From positions 32,521,706 to 32,585,705 of the forward strand of contig NC_045139.1 in the NCBI RefSeq assembly GCF_008831285.2: 64,000 bases of DNA, given 5' to 3'. The position numbers were made by a program, and so were the translations under genes. The notes under the pieces are model-generated. The model did not search any database and was not told where the DNA came from. It worked only from the letters and a program-made list of their open reading frames with translations. The stretch is from Nymphaea colorata (taxonomy: Eukaryota > Streptophyta > Magnoliopsida > Nymphaeales > Nymphaeaceae). Within the stretch, counting starts at the first letter, position 1; each line of letters starts with the position of its first letter. This document shows, piece after piece, positions 21,883-33,771 of this stretch.

Positions 21883-24800
21883 TGATACGAGCCTTCCTAG
21901 AACTCGTGCTCCCCATGTTGGCACCTCTGCAGAAGGCGCTCGTATTGGTAGGGAGGCTAACTTTTCTTGTCTTGAGTTTGGCGGAAAACAGGTGGAGCCA
22001 AGCCGGCTGCACATGGAAGACCTAGGTGGGTTCAACCTAGGAGACCTAGACCCGCCCGGTCTAAGTGTGGAAGGCCCAAGCGCACCTAGCTTGGATGAAG
22101 AAGACCCGGACCCACTTAGTCCGGAAGAGGATGACCTAGGCACGTCTGGCCTAGATGATGGTGGGCTCGGCTTGGAGAGGAGCATGTGTGATCCGGGCAT
22201 GGATCAAGAGCAGTGGGCTCGGACCCACTTGGAGAATCAAGTTGAGGAAGCTCGGGCGGACCCGGGCGAGGTGGGGCCTTTGGCCCAATTCAGATTTGAA
22301 CTTTTTATTTGAGTGAATTTGCTTATGTACCGTTTTCTTTATTAGACTCGATTTGCTTTTCGTCTCATCTCGAGACACAACTTGAAACCGGTTCGGGCAC
22401 TTGTATTTAAGCTCAAAACCGAGACACTTATTCATTATCGTTGAAGTTTTCTCTCTCTCCGTGTGAGGAGTCCCTTGGGCCTTAGGTCGTGGCTTCCATG
22501 GAAGCACTACATTGCAATGCTCACCAAGCCGTGAGATTAGTGGAGATTCAAGCTCCGTTAATGGCCGCCGGCTGCCATTGACAACTTGGATTTGCAGCGT
22601 TCAGAACCAAGAGATCCTTGGATAGGCAGCTGTGCCTTCTCCTTGATCACGAAGGAGTTGAGAGGTGGCTGCACTAGAGGAAGTTGAAGGAGGTGCCGCC
22701 CGTGGTTCTGGCCCGTCTTCTTCAACATCGACATCCGGCGAGATCCTCATGAGCTAAGTATTCCGATCTTCCTAGTACTTGGTGGATGAGATCTTGGTTC
22801 TCCCTTAACCACAACATCAACGCAGGCCCAAGCCTTGCATTCGGGGGATAAATTCCTCGTCTAACTAGGTCTGGACCAGCGGCATCGCGTGGAGAAGAAG
22901 ACCTACCTTGGAGACAACTTGAGGACGATCAGGAGCATCCGGCTGGAGTTCTTCCAGCAGCCTAAATCCTGGTAATATTCTGTTGAATCTGAGATAGGTG
23001 AGGCGTCCCTAGTCTCTATACGAGTTCAGGACCAAAAGGAGAAGGCTAGGGCGAGGAAGGAGAAAGTCCGCGGAAGGAAAGAGTGCCATCGCGGAGGGAA
23101 AGAAGGAGAAGCGCGGAAGAGGCGACTCTCGGATTTCTGAAGGGCGCGTCAGAAACCACTTCTTCTAAAACAGCTGTATCTGGAGATTTACTGGGAGTTT
23201 TGAGGCGATCTATAGCTTGTTGGAAAGCTCTCATCCTCAGGTACAACATACTAAAATTTCAGCCTGATCGGACTAGGGCGCGCCGGTCAAATCTGCCGCT
23301 GAAGTTAGCTGTTTCCGCCGCCGCCGCTCAGGCGCAGTCCGCCGCAGAACCGCCACTTGCAGAGGCTATTTCCGGCGATTCCGGTGGAGTTTTCAGGAGG
23401 TCCATATACCGTTGGATTCGTAATTAAAAGTTCTACAACATATCCAAAAATCAAGGTATTTGGACTTCATTTGACCAGTGAATCATTGACTGCAAGTTCC
23501 GGACGTTGAAGGACTGCTTGCCGGTTTTCATGGAGTAGATCAGACTTCCAGTTAATTTTCCGGCCAGCTCCGGGGACTTCCAGCCAAAACCAACTTTTGG
23601 GTAATTAGTTTCAAGTCTGCCCTTGCTATATCTTGATTTTACTTGAATTATTTCGTGTTTAGCAAGGTCAAATGCGGTCAATCATTTGGCGACGGAAGTG
23701 GAAGGACACTTGTGGTATTTGGAACGGGCGCCAAGTGTCCCTTGCACCAAGGAGGAAGGTGCCTACTGATTAGGGATTAGGGAAAGGAGGATTTGGCGCG
23801 ATTTGGGTACATTGTACCTAGACACTTACCTAAGTGAGCAGGCCAGGTGGCCACGTGGAGAAGGAAATCTCGCCCTCCCTTGTGCGAAATCTCTTTCCTA
23901 TTTCTCCTCCAACGAGATAGGAAAGGGGTGGAGATTGCGGCTGGATACATTGTATCTAGGCGCCTTCTATTGAGGGCAGAATCTCGTCAATCTTGCGGGG
24001 ATCTCGTTCCTATTTCCTCTCCAACGAAATAGGAAAGGCTAGCTCGTGGAGGCTAGGTGCATTGTACCTAGACGTTTCCTAATCAAGGCAAGATCTCGGT
24101 GCATCCTTGGGGGATTCTCATGCACGAATGAAGGGGATTTCCTCCACGATCTTAGGAGGTGATTTGCACCACATTTGGGAAGCCTCTTCATCCCAGCTCG
24201 TGTGAAGAGGAAGGAGCTCACTTGGAGAAGGCGTGAGTCAAGCTAGGAGCCGAGAACGTCAAGGAAGAACCGGCCGGATTCCGACTAACATACCTCGCTG
24301 GAGATTCCACATCCGCCAAAGAAGAAGGAAGGAGAAGGAGCGTAACTTGAGGATTGCCTCAACGTCCGGCGGCGCACCGGCGATTGCCTCCCCCTCTCAA
24401 TACAAAAGACCGGGGTTGAATTGGTCTTACGGGTGAAGGCTTTCCTCATCTCGAAGTTGATTTTCCGTTAAACTTCTATATATTGATACTTGCTGGATTT
24501 GTTTCTCCAATCTTCATTCTAACAAGAAGGACGTGTGGCTCAACCTCTACCCGTGGGAGATTGCAGCCCAAGGAGAGAAGGGACCGCACTCGTCGGGCGA
24601 AATCGACGATAGCTTCCCCCAATCGACAGTCCGTTCACTCTTGGGGTCGATTGGAAATCCGGTGAAGATATTCCCTCTCTCTTTTACGTTCAATCCTAGA
24701 TAGAACTTGATCCTCTCTTGTTCTTGCAATTCTATCTAAGGACTTTGGCGACCGGAATAGGAGTAGAGCTGAATACCGAAGGGCAACCGCGTGTTGTGGC

Positions 24801-25314
24801 CTTTACCTTCGGTGAGCAAGAGGAGCCCCAAGCGTGGCCTTGGGAGGTAAAAATTCGGATCACCCTATAGATCCGGGGAAGGGAGTATTGCTTTCTATCC
24901 TGCCTTTGGCATTGACAACCGGCTGGAATCCCTCCAAGGCACCTTGCCAAAGACACGATTTCCGGGTTGTGGACCACCTAGGGATAAGGGCGTGGTTTGA
25001 TTCGCATAGGGATTGCATGACAGGGTGGTTTGAATGGTTTGGAGAATGATGAGTGAGATGAGTGCTTGATGTATCGCTCCGCTTTGTATTAAGCCTCACA
25101 TCCATTCTAGATTCTTGTAGTAGGTTCAAGCTGGGATTGGGGAAGCCATACTTGTAAAATCTTGACCTACATTTGAGCCGGGGTTGCTGTCCGGCGGGAA
25201 CCACTCTTGTAATTAATTTTTAAACCCTATATCGGCAACATCCTCCTAGATCTTGGAGAGGGTCTCGACCACTTTTTGAAGGTTTTCGTGGCCGCATTGG
25301 GGCAGACCCTACCA
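21883..25314 (+). repeat. 3' LTR of Gypsy-1 (3.4 kb)
   Basis: It starts TGATACG after the polypurine tract and ends ACCCTACCA at 25314, followed by GGGAC. Within it, 23021-24356 has no counterpart in the left LTR. That part contains an imperfect threefold repeat of about 110-135 bp. Each unit starts near ..CATTGTAYCTAG (about 23810, 23945, 24058) and includes variants of TCCTATTTC..CCAACGARATAGG. The 209-codon minus-strand frame across 21571-22200 is only a shadow of pol and LTR. Confidence 0.93.
23810..24110 (+). repeat. Imperfect tandem repeat, three units of about 110-135 bp, in the 3' LTR
   Basis: Units beginning ACATTGTACCTAG, ACATTGTATCTAG and GCATTGTACCTAG share CTCG..CCTATTTC and AACGAGATAGGAAAGG-type blocks. 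The whole repeat lies in the part missing from the left LTR. Confidence 0.7.
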
Positions 25315-25319
25315 GGGAC
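25315..25319. other. Target site duplication, right, Gypsy-1 (GGGAC)
   Basis: GGGAC after the right LTR repeats 15017-15021. The Gypsy-2 sequence GAAGTGCCCCAG continues right after it. Confidence 0.92.
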
Positions 25320-27960
25320 GAAGTGCCCCAGTTAATGCCAGTTGAAGGATCCTTGAGAGGGCCTGGTGGACAATCTAAGACAGCTAAGGCCTTGGTTGCA
25401 CAATCGAGCAGCAGCCAAGGTTCAATGTGGTGGTGGGAGACGGGGGCAGGGGGCGTACTGATGCTATGATGCTAAGGCAGGTGTTCACTGGGTGAAGAAG
25501 ACGAGGGGAAGAAGCCATTGCCTTCTTCCACTGCCCTAAAGGAACGTTGGGAGAGTCTTTTGCCATAGGAAATTTCTCTAGTGGGGGACGAAGTGCCCCA
25601 GTTAATGCCAGTTGAAGGATCCTTGAGAGGGCCCAGAGTCAGCTGGTGGACAATTTAAGCCACGCTAAGGCCTTGGGTTGCACAATCGAGCAGCAGCCAA
25701 GGTTCAATGTGGTGGTGGGACCAACGTATGTGGTGGTGGGAGACGGGAGCGCACTGTGAAGGCAGGTGTTCACTTGAACTGTTCACCTTGGCCACGGTGA
25801 TCGGTGGGTGAAGAAGACTGGTGATCGGTGGGTGAAGATCGGTGGGTGAAGAAGACGAGCGGCAGAAGAAGCCACTGCCCTAAAGGAACGTTGGGTGAAG
25901 AAGACGAGCGGCAGAAGAAGCCACTGCCCTAAAAGGAACGTTGGGGGTCTTCAGCCAGCGGAAATTTCCCTCTATGGTCTAGTGGGGGAGGAAGTGCCCC
26001 AGTTAATGCCAGTTGAAGGATCCTTGAGAGGGCCCAGAGTCAGCTGGTGGTGGACAATTTAAGACAGCTAAGGCCTTGGGTTGCACAATGGAGCAGCAGC
26101 CAAGGTTCAATGTGGTGGTGGGACCAACGTCGTTCAATGTGGTGGTGGTGGGAGACGGGAGCGCACTGCGAAGGCAGGTGTTCACTTGAACTGTTCACCT
26201 TGGCCACGGTGAAATGGAACCAGATGATGCAGCAGAGGCTGTATCAACCCCAAGCGCTTGTATCAACCCCAAGCGCTTAGAGGAGCTGCTGAAGGAATTG
26301 AGCAATGTATTTGAAGCTCCAAGAGGAGCAAGAGCAAGTGATCACAACATCTAGTTCGGTGGGTGAAGATCGGTGGGTGAAGAAGACGAGCGGCAGAAGA
26401 AGCCACTGCCCTAAAGGAACGTTGGGTGAAGAAGACGAGCGGCAGAAGAAGCCACTGCCCTAAAAGGAACGTTGGGGGAGTCTTCAGCCAGCGGAAATTT
26501 CCCTCTATGGTCTAGTGGGGGAGGAAGTGCCCCAGTTAATGCCAGTTGAAGGATCCTTGAGAGGGCCCAGAGTCAGCTGGTGGTGGACAATTTAAGACAG
26601 CTAAGGCCTTGGGTTGCACAATGGAGCAGCAGCCAAGGTTCAATGTGGTGGTGGGACCAACGTCGTTCAATGTGGTGGTGGTGGGAGACGGGAGCGCACT
26701 GCGAAGGCAGGTGTTCACTTGAACTGTTCACCTTGGCCACGGTGAAATGGAACCAGATGATGCAGCAGAGGCTGTATCAACCCCAAGCGCTTGTATCAAC
26801 CCCAAGCGCTTAGAGGAGCTGCTGAAGGAATTGAGCAATGTATTTGAAGCTCCAAGAGGAGCAAGAGCAAGTGATCACAACATCTAGTTCGGTGGGTGAA
26901 GATCGGTGGGTGAAGAAGACGAGCGGCAGAAGAAGCCACTGCCCTAAAGGAACGTTGGGTGAAGAAGACGAGCGGCAGAAGAAGCCACTGCCCTAAAAGT
27001 AACGTTGGGGGAGTCTTCAGCCAGCGGAAATTTCCCTCTATGGTCTAGTGGGGGAGGAAGTGCCCCAGTTAATGCCAGTTGAAGGATCCTTGAGAGGGCC
27101 CAGAGTCAGCTGGTGGTGGACAATTTAAGACAGCTAAGGCCTTGGGTTGCACAATCGAGCAGCAGCCAAGGTTCAATGTGGTGGTGGGACCAACGTCGTT
27201 CAATGTGGTGGTGGTGGGAGACGGGAGCGCACTGCGAAGGCAGGTGTTCACTTGAACTGTTCACCTTGGCCACGGTGAAATGGAACCAGATGATGCAGCA
27301 GAGGCTGTATCAACCCCAAGCGCTTGTATCAACCCCAAGCGCTTAGAGGAGCTGCTGAAGGAATTGAGCAATGTATTTGAAGCTCCAAGAGGAGCAAGAG
27401 CAAGTGATCACAACATCTAGTTCGGTGGGTGAAGATCGGTGGGTGAAGAAGACGAGCGGCAGAAGAAGCCACTGCCCTAAAGGAACGTTGGGTGAAGAAG
27501 ACGAGCGGCAGAAGAAGCCACTGCCCTAAAAGGAACGTTGGGGGAGTCTTCAGCCAGCGGAAATTTCCCTCTATGGTCTAGTGGGGGAGGAAGTGCCCCA
27601 GTTAATGCCAGTTGAAGGATCCTTGAGAGGGCCCAGAGTCAGCTGGTGGTGGACAATTTAAGACAGCTAAGGCCTTGGGTTGCACAATCGAGCAGCAGCC
27701 AAGGTTCAATGTGGTGGTGGGACCAACGTCGTTCAATGTGGTGGTGGTGGGAGACCACTGCGAAGGCAGGTGTTCACTTGAACTGTTCACCTTGGCCACG
27801 GTGATATGGAACCAGATGATGCAGCAGAGGGTCGACGATGGCAAGGCTGTATCAACCCCAAGCGCTTGTATCAACCCCAAGCGCTTAGAGGAGCTGCTGA
27901 AGGATTGAGCAATGTATTTGAAGCTCCAAGAGGAGCAAGAGCAAGTGATCACAACATCTA
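25320..27960 (+). repeat. Tandem array (533-bp period) formed from Gypsy-2 protease and RT-linker sequence
   Basis: The block GTGCCCCAGTTAATGCCAGT starts units at about 25327, 25596, 25997, 26527, 27060 and 27593. The last four are spaced exactly 533 bp apart and are nearly identical. Translated in changing frames, a unit holds EISLYGLVGEEVPQLMPVEG and LGCTIEQQPRFNVVVGDGS (both from the protease region). It ends with INPKRLEELLKELSNVFEAP (start of RT). The protease active-site DTG is lost: the place reads LVVDNLRQL. Each unit also contains two GTGAAGAAGACGAGCGGCAG blocks of about 50 bp and a doubled TGTATCAACCCCAAGCGCT. No unit can encode a working protein. Confidence 0.93.
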
Positions 27961-30940
27961 GTTCCAGCGGGAGACTGCGCCCTGCCTGGCATAGGAGACA
28001 CCACCAGAGATTTCACTGCATGCGCTCATAGGGGATGACGTTCCCCAATTGATGAGGATTGAAGGGCGAAAAGGGTCAGTGTTTTGATCGACACCGGATC
28101 AACGCAAAAAACTTCATTTACGAAAAATCTGCCTGGAGACGTCTTCAATGTGGTGGTAGGGGACGGCAGTACCCTCAAATGCAGGGGTAAATGCTACTTG
28201 AAATACAGGGCCATAGCTTCCATGTCCAACTTTACACACTCCAGACTTGGTCTTGGGCATACAATGGTTGCCCGACCTTGGGGAAGTAGTCTGGGATTTT
28301 TTTGGCATCTTTGTTGGCATGAAGATGAAATTCCATGGGCCAGGGATGAGAAATTAACACTAGCTGCCATGCGTCTCCTCAAAGGACCAGTTGCTACCTT
28401 CTGTCCAAACAAGAGAGTAGTGAATCCCGAGTGCTGGGGACAAACGTTAGAATCAGGTTTTCTTGCCGCCCACTGGATTGCCCCCTTGGCAACAACACGA
28501 TCGCCGCATAGAACTGCAACAGGGATCGCCTGCAACAGGAAAAAGGACCTGTTAAGTCCAGGCCTTACTGGCTTACCGCTATAGTCGATCACAGAAGGAA
28601 GCAATGGAACAGCTCTGAGCCCTTTTTGTGTCGCCAGCCCTGTTGGTCAAGAAGAGGGATGGTAGCTGGCGGTTTTGCATGACTACCCTTGAACGCCATC
28701 ACTGTTAAGGACAGGTACCCCATTCCTATGGTGGAGGAGCTGCAGGGAGCACTCCTCTTCTCTAAATTAGATTTGCGCTCCGGGTACCATCAATGACCAT
28801 TTACAGCACCTGTGAGTTGTGCTTAACATTCTACAACAAAATCATCTCCATGCGAAGCCTTCAAAGTGCTCATTCGGTAAGAGGGAGATCTCATACCTGG
28901 GCCACGTGATCAGCAGAAGAAAAGGTCCGAGCCGTCAGCCGTCAAAGAATGGGGAACACCCTACTGAGTGAGGGAACTGGGACTCATAGGTTATTTCCCT
29001 AAGTTTGTCCATGGCTACGGCACACTAGCTGCACAAGGGGAAGTTCGTGTGGACTGCAAACCAAGCCTTCCAAAGGTTGAAGCAGGCTGTCACCATGCGC
29101 TTGTCTTACAATTACCCAATTTCTAACAACCCTTCACGGTGGAGTCAGACGCATCAGACCTAGGTGTGGGTGCTGTCCTGAGCCAAAACAACCACCCCAT
29201 AGCCTATTTCATTAAGGCCATGGGCGTCACCTTCAGCAGCAGGTCAGCATATGCAAGGGAATTGATTGCCATCGTCTTGGCAGTCCTCAAGTGGAAACAT
29301 TACCTCCTAGGACAGCGATTTGTGGTCCTAACAGATCATCAAAGTCTTAGTATAGTCTCAAATACTGCCTGCAACAACCAGCACTGACACCGACACTGCA
29401 GAAATGGTTTCTCAAGTTAATAGGCTTCGATTTTGAGTTACATGCGCTGCAGCTGACAGCGTCTCCAGATTAATACAACACCGATGCCCAGCCTGCGAAC
29501 CTTGTCTCAAGTACATACTTAGTTGTGGGATCAGATCCTACGAGAGCAGCAGGCAGCTGCCTCAGTTCAGCAACTTAAGGAGCAGTTAACAGTTAACCCT
29601 TTTAAGATATAAGGATACGCATGGAAGGAACCTTATTTGTATCACACAGGGTGCATTTATATACCACTAGAAACCTCTCTGCCCCAACGGCTCTTGGAGC
29701 ACTACCACAATGATAAAATTGCTGGGCACGAACGGGTGGAAGCTACCTACAGAAGGATGCGCCAAACCTTCTACTAGCCAGGGATGAAGCGATATGTCAG
29801 GGAATTTTTGAGAACCTGTGACGTTTGCCAAACGATGAAGCCAGTGGGACTGCTACCTCGCAACACCCGAGCTCATATGGGATGGTATCTTCATGGATTT
29901 CGTAGAAGGCTTACCCGTGTCCAAAGGCAAATCTGTCATAATGGTTGTGGTAGACTGCCTCTCAAAATACACCCATTTTGTGGGCCTGTCTCATCCTCAT
30001 ACCGCCAAGACTGTGGCCTTTGCCTTCCACGAAAATGTGGGGAAATTTCATGGAATGCCATGAACAATAACCAACGACAAGGACCCTGCAGCAACTTTTG
30101 GAAAGAATATTTTTGCATGCAGGGCACAACACTAGGGCACAACACTGCAGCCTATCACCCACAAGACGGATGGACAAACAGAGGTGGTTAACCGTTGTCT
30201 TGAAGCTTATGATGTTTTGGAGGGCAGCGACCCATGGGTAAATCATTTAGCCTGGGTGGAATTTTCTTATAATACCGGATGGCGTTCCTCTACAAAAACC
30301 ACCCCATTTGAAGCTGTCTATGGCAAGCCCCCTCCCGACGCTATCAACCAGGAACGGCCAAGGAACAAGAAGTTGACACTCGCCTAATGTGTCGAGATGC
30401 AGTCCTTAAGGACTTGAAGGAGCACCTAGCAGCAGCTCGCAACCGAATGGTACTCCAATACAACCGAAGACATCGTGAGCAGCACTTTGAGGTAGGGAAT
30501 TGGGTGTACTTGCACCGACCTACACACGGTGCAGGGTTTCGCCTACCCAAGGGATACAATAAATTGGCTCCTCGTTACATTGGCCTCTATAAGATCATTA
30601 GGAAAATTTGGAACTCTAGCCTATGAACTGCAGCTCGCTCTCCCTGAAGGAAGTAACATCCATCATGTCTTCCACGTCTGAAGGTTTGCTCCCACCCACC
30701 CAACCAGGATGTAGTAACCTCAGGTTTGGTCGCACCCACCCAACCAGGATGTAGTAACCTCTCCTCCCATTGTGGAGGACCAGACCACTGCTCAGCCCTT
30801 CAGACGTCTGGGCGTCCGCAATAAAGGCAACAATGGCTCCTACACCGCAGAATGGCTAATAGAATGGACTGATATACCAACAACCTGGGAACTTGCAGAG
30901 GAGATTCTCAGGCGTTTCCCGGGTTTCACACCTTGAGGAT
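27961..30940 (+). pseudogene. Gypsy-2 pol remnant: protease to chromodomain
   Basis: Domains appear in order with many stops and deletions. The protease active site VLIDTGSTQ is near 28083-28110, followed by FNVVVGDGSTLKCRGKCY and LVLGIQWLRDLGEVVWDF in shifted frames. RT pieces are SPALLVKKRDGSWRF and [19 protein letters not shown] (28637-28795), with the stretch holding the catalytic FxDD absent. RNase H is [17 protein letters not shown] to LTDHQSL (29139-29385). Integrase is HYHNDKIAGHERV, CDVCQTMK, FMDFVEGLP, TDGQTEVVNR (29690-30380). The GPY/F-side block is VGNWVYLHRP...LAPRYIGLYKI, and a chromodomain end is EWLIEWTDIPTTWELAEEIL (30840-30930). This is a chromovirus pol too decayed to function. 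The catalytic core of RT is missing here and in the copy at 61126-63000. Confidence 0.9.
30680..30762 (+). repeat. Imperfect ~40-bp tandem duplication near the chromodomain
   Basis: CACCCACCCAACCAGGATGT followed by AGTAACCTC occurs twice, about 40 bp apart (near 30691 and 30731), with small differences in the flanks. Confidence 0.85.
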
Positions 30941-30952
30941 AAGGTGTTTCCG

Positions 30953-30962
30953 TAGGGGGGAA
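30953..30962 (+). other. Polypurine tract of Gypsy-2
   Basis: TAGGGGGGAA lies four bases before the TGTTAGG LTR start. Confidence 0.7.
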
Positions 30963-30965
30963 TAT

Positions 30966-31238
30966 TGTTAGGCGCTGAACTAACACTGTCTTAAGTTCAC
31001 TGTTTTTCTGTTTTGTTCTATTTCAACACTCACAGGAGTTCGCGGGTCGGGTCAGCAGTTAGGCCTTGTAAATTGTAATAAGTCCACCCACTCCCTTGAT
31101 ACGCATGTATATAAATCTCTCTAGGGGAATTAAAACCCTAAGAGTTAATGGAAAGGAATTGAAGTTGGGTTTCACACTTGTCTGTGTGTGTGTTAGACAA
31201 ACTAGAGCGCAAGGGTCGATAGCTGTTGAGAGCTATCA
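30966..31238 (+). repeat. LTR of Gypsy-2
   Basis: It starts TGTTAGGCGC after the polypurine tract. I place the end at GAGAGCTATCA (31238), but no clean primer site follows, so the right edge is uncertain by tens of bases. The part from 31099 is repeated at 1693-1832. It is followed directly by a truncated pol fragment instead of gag. Confidence 0.7.
31108..31116 (+). promoter_or_regulatory. TATA box in the Gypsy-2 LTR
   Basis: TATATAAAT lies mid-LTR, about 140 bp after the LTR start. The same box is at 1702-1710 in the other copy. Confidence 0.5.
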
Positions 31239-31277
31239 GTGTCGGATTTCATAGGCATGCGATGCATTTTGATCAAA

Positions 31278-31637
31278 ATGAGGGGAGCACCTTTTAAACT
31301 ATTAAAAGGCAAGGCTGCATCCCTAATGTTGCTGGTGGCGTCTGATCTGGAACCAGCTGACGCAGTAGAGGGTCGACGATGGCAAGGTTGTATCAACCCC
31401 AAGCGCTTAGAGGAGCTGCTGAAGGAATTCAGCAATGTATTTGAAGCGCCAAGAGGACTACCACCAGCAAGAGCTAGTGATCACAACATCGAGTTACAGC
31501 CAGGGGCCAGGGCCGTGAGACTGCGCCCTGCAGGTACAATGTACAACCTCTATCAAAAGGAGAACTTGCTTAATAGGAAGGTGGTCCAAAACTTTGCATC
31601 TCGTAAGAGAAAAAAGATGGCAGGAGTTGATAGCTAG
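31278..31637 (+). pseudogene. Gypsy pol fragment behind the LTR (copy 2)
   Basis: This is a second copy of 1873-2226: the open frame from MRGAPFKLLKGKAA through NPKRLEELLKEFSNVFEAP to RASDHNIELQPGA, truncated after the first RT block. It keeps the longer GLPPARASDHNI form, whereas the array units nearby have the shortened GARASDHNI form. It therefore descends from an earlier state of the sequence than the array does. Confidence 0.8.
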
Positions 31638-33546
31638 ACATAATTCATGTGTCTCTATGATGCAGTTCTGCAGTATTTAAGATATTAACAAGTTTATCAT
31701 GCCCTTACGGTAGCAATTTTTAAAACAGCATGGTGGTCCAGACGTCAACTAAAATACCTAGAGATATGGATTGTTTTTAGTTGAGGACATATGTATTGGT
31801 CATATTGTTTGAATGTCGGATGCCCTTTGATTTATTGGTTATATTTTGGCCATATTTAAGTATATTTTTCACATTTGTAGTTAAAAGGGGCCTCGTCTTT
31901 CCTTTTAAATGCAGACGTTGGGGGCTCCACGTTGCTTGAAGGTTAATAGGAGTGGGCAGCAGCTGTTGGAGTAATCAGACGAAGTCCTCGCCCCACCTGC
32001 CTACATATGACCATCAAGGTATGCAGGGGCCTCTGGAACCTTTGGTACAACCGTCACTTGAAATTGGAGAACCAACATTGCTCACCCAACAATTGGTGCA
32101 ATAGTCACAGCTTTGTGTAGATTTTTTGCAGAACAAGGGGACGGAGGGCAGCTTCAGCAGAGAAACTCTTGTTCTTTATTATAAATTTCAGGGTAGAAGG
32201 TTCAGGAGTTCTCCTTTTAACTACTGATGAGCTGCTACAGTAGTAAGGGATGGCATTGAAGATCATCCATGGCAGTCATTCACTACCTAAGCAACCATCA
32301 AGGTTCCCCTACTTCCCATCCAAGGATTTCTGTTCATGTGAAGGCATAGATGAGTTACCAGTTGTTAATGTTTCTTTTGTTAAAGTGGAGAACTGGACTA
32401 AGGTTGCTCAGAAATGACTTTTGCATGGACATAACGTTCTTGGGAGTTAACGAGTGTCCTTAAACTTGTTGAAGATTGGGGGGCGGCAAGAACTAAGAGG
32501 GATACAACACTTGCCCAGGTCGTCCGCATGTCATCTAGCCTCAAGGTTGCTTTCAGCGTTCGATGCCAAAGCTAGAAAGGCTTGTTGGGCTTGACTGTAA
32601 TCACTTTTGATCAAATACAAAGGACAATTATACGGAGAAAAATTAGAAAGGGATCAGGTGCATCTTCTACATGAGGTCAGTCTGGCAGAAAATTCAAAGG
32701 TGGTCCTACAACTGCTATTTCTCTGGAAACACATGCATTCTGTAGCTGACCAACAGCTATCTAAGTCCGATAGCATATCTCTGCATGCAAGGCATATACA
32801 TCAGAATAGTGTTATCAGGTCCTTGGATAGTAATCACTATATGATCCATACAGATTTTGATTCAAGGCATGGCAATGAGGTGTCCAAGTGCAGGAAGGCC
32901 TGTCGCAATCACCAAATTTTTCTTCATGCCTTGAGGAGAAGGTGTATTTCAAAGTGGGAAGTAATTGTTAGTTGCGGGATCTTGGACCATTGTTGGCGTT
33001 ATAAATAAGTCCTGCGTTGTGGGTCAATGTATCTATCCAGTCTTTGACTCAAATAACCCTTTGAGAAGGACTACCCTAATCTCGGGGATTAGGGCATTGT
33101 TTGATGTGTGCGTGATTTCTTTTGCTGTTAAGGGTGGGGCTAGAGGCTGCTACCAAGAAGCTTGGAAATAATCTGTTGTGGCTCGAGAGCGTCAGGGTGG
33201 AGAGTCAAGTTGATCATCCACCTCTACCTAATTAACTGGGTCTATATATAACAATCCTACAATGTTTCCTTCTAGATTATTATTTTGTGACTTCTTTCCT
33301 GCAATGAAGAAGGAAGAAAAATCGGCAGGCATACTTGTAGCTTACATGTATTTTGGTTTCAATCAGCTACAGTATGCAAAAGCGATGTTTCCCAAGGCTT
33401 GGATGGCATCCCATGTCTAGAGTTACACCTCCAGCACCTTTGACCCTACAATTGGCTACGCCCTTGCCGATGAAACTGCCAAGGCCAATGAGGGAGCAGG
33501 CAAATAACATGATTGCTCTTCAATTTTGTTTATATTCATTTGCCAG

Positions 33547-33771
33547 GCCGAGTCAGTTTGAGGAGCAACTTTTCTCATGGTCACTGTGCATTACCTTCGA
33601 CTTCCCCTCCCCTTTTCACTAGGACAGTCCTTTCATTGCATCTCCCTTGCGACAAAAGTAGCCTGTCAGTTTAAAGAGCAACTTTTCACATGGTCACTGT
33701 GCATTACCTTCGACGTCCCCTCTCCTTTTCACTAGAACAGTCCTTTCATTGCATTTCCCTTGCGGCAAGGG
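33547..33771 (+). repeat. Imperfect ~114-bp tandem duplication
   Basis: 33547-33660 and 33661-33771 share TCAGTTT..AGAGCAACTTTTC, CATGGTCACTGTGCATTACC and CTTTTCACTAG..CAGTCC. Copy 1 has the unit once (4290-4400). The units have diverged more than the short perfect doublets elsewhere. Confidence 0.85.

Larger units (their letters stand above)
15022..25314 (+). mobile_element. Gypsy-1: complete but inactive chromovirus-type LTR retrotransposon
   Basis: The element has long LTRs at both ends, a tRNA-Met primer site, gag, protease, RT, RNase H, integrase, a GPY/F motif, a chromodomain and a polypurine tract. A 5-bp GGGAC target duplication flanks it. The order RT-RNase H-integrase defines Gypsy, and the C-terminal GPY/F plus chromodomain identify a chromovirus. 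LTRs of over 3 kb suggest the Tekay/Del branch, which is an inference. It sits in the protease region of Gypsy-2. The second unit of the locus has the same site unoccupied (58943-58947), so the insertion followed the duplication or occurred in only one copy. Many frame breaks make it non-autonomous. Confidence 0.94.

Noticed and set aside
21571-22200. 209-codon minus-strand frame
   Set aside because: Antisense shadow over the Gypsy-1 pol end and LTR; proline/serine-rich without a family.
25320-27960. Regular direct repeats considered as a CRISPR-like or classic satellite array
   Set aside because: Units are 533 bp with Gypsy protease and RT-linker coding content and no spacers. This is a retroelement-derived array in a plant genome.
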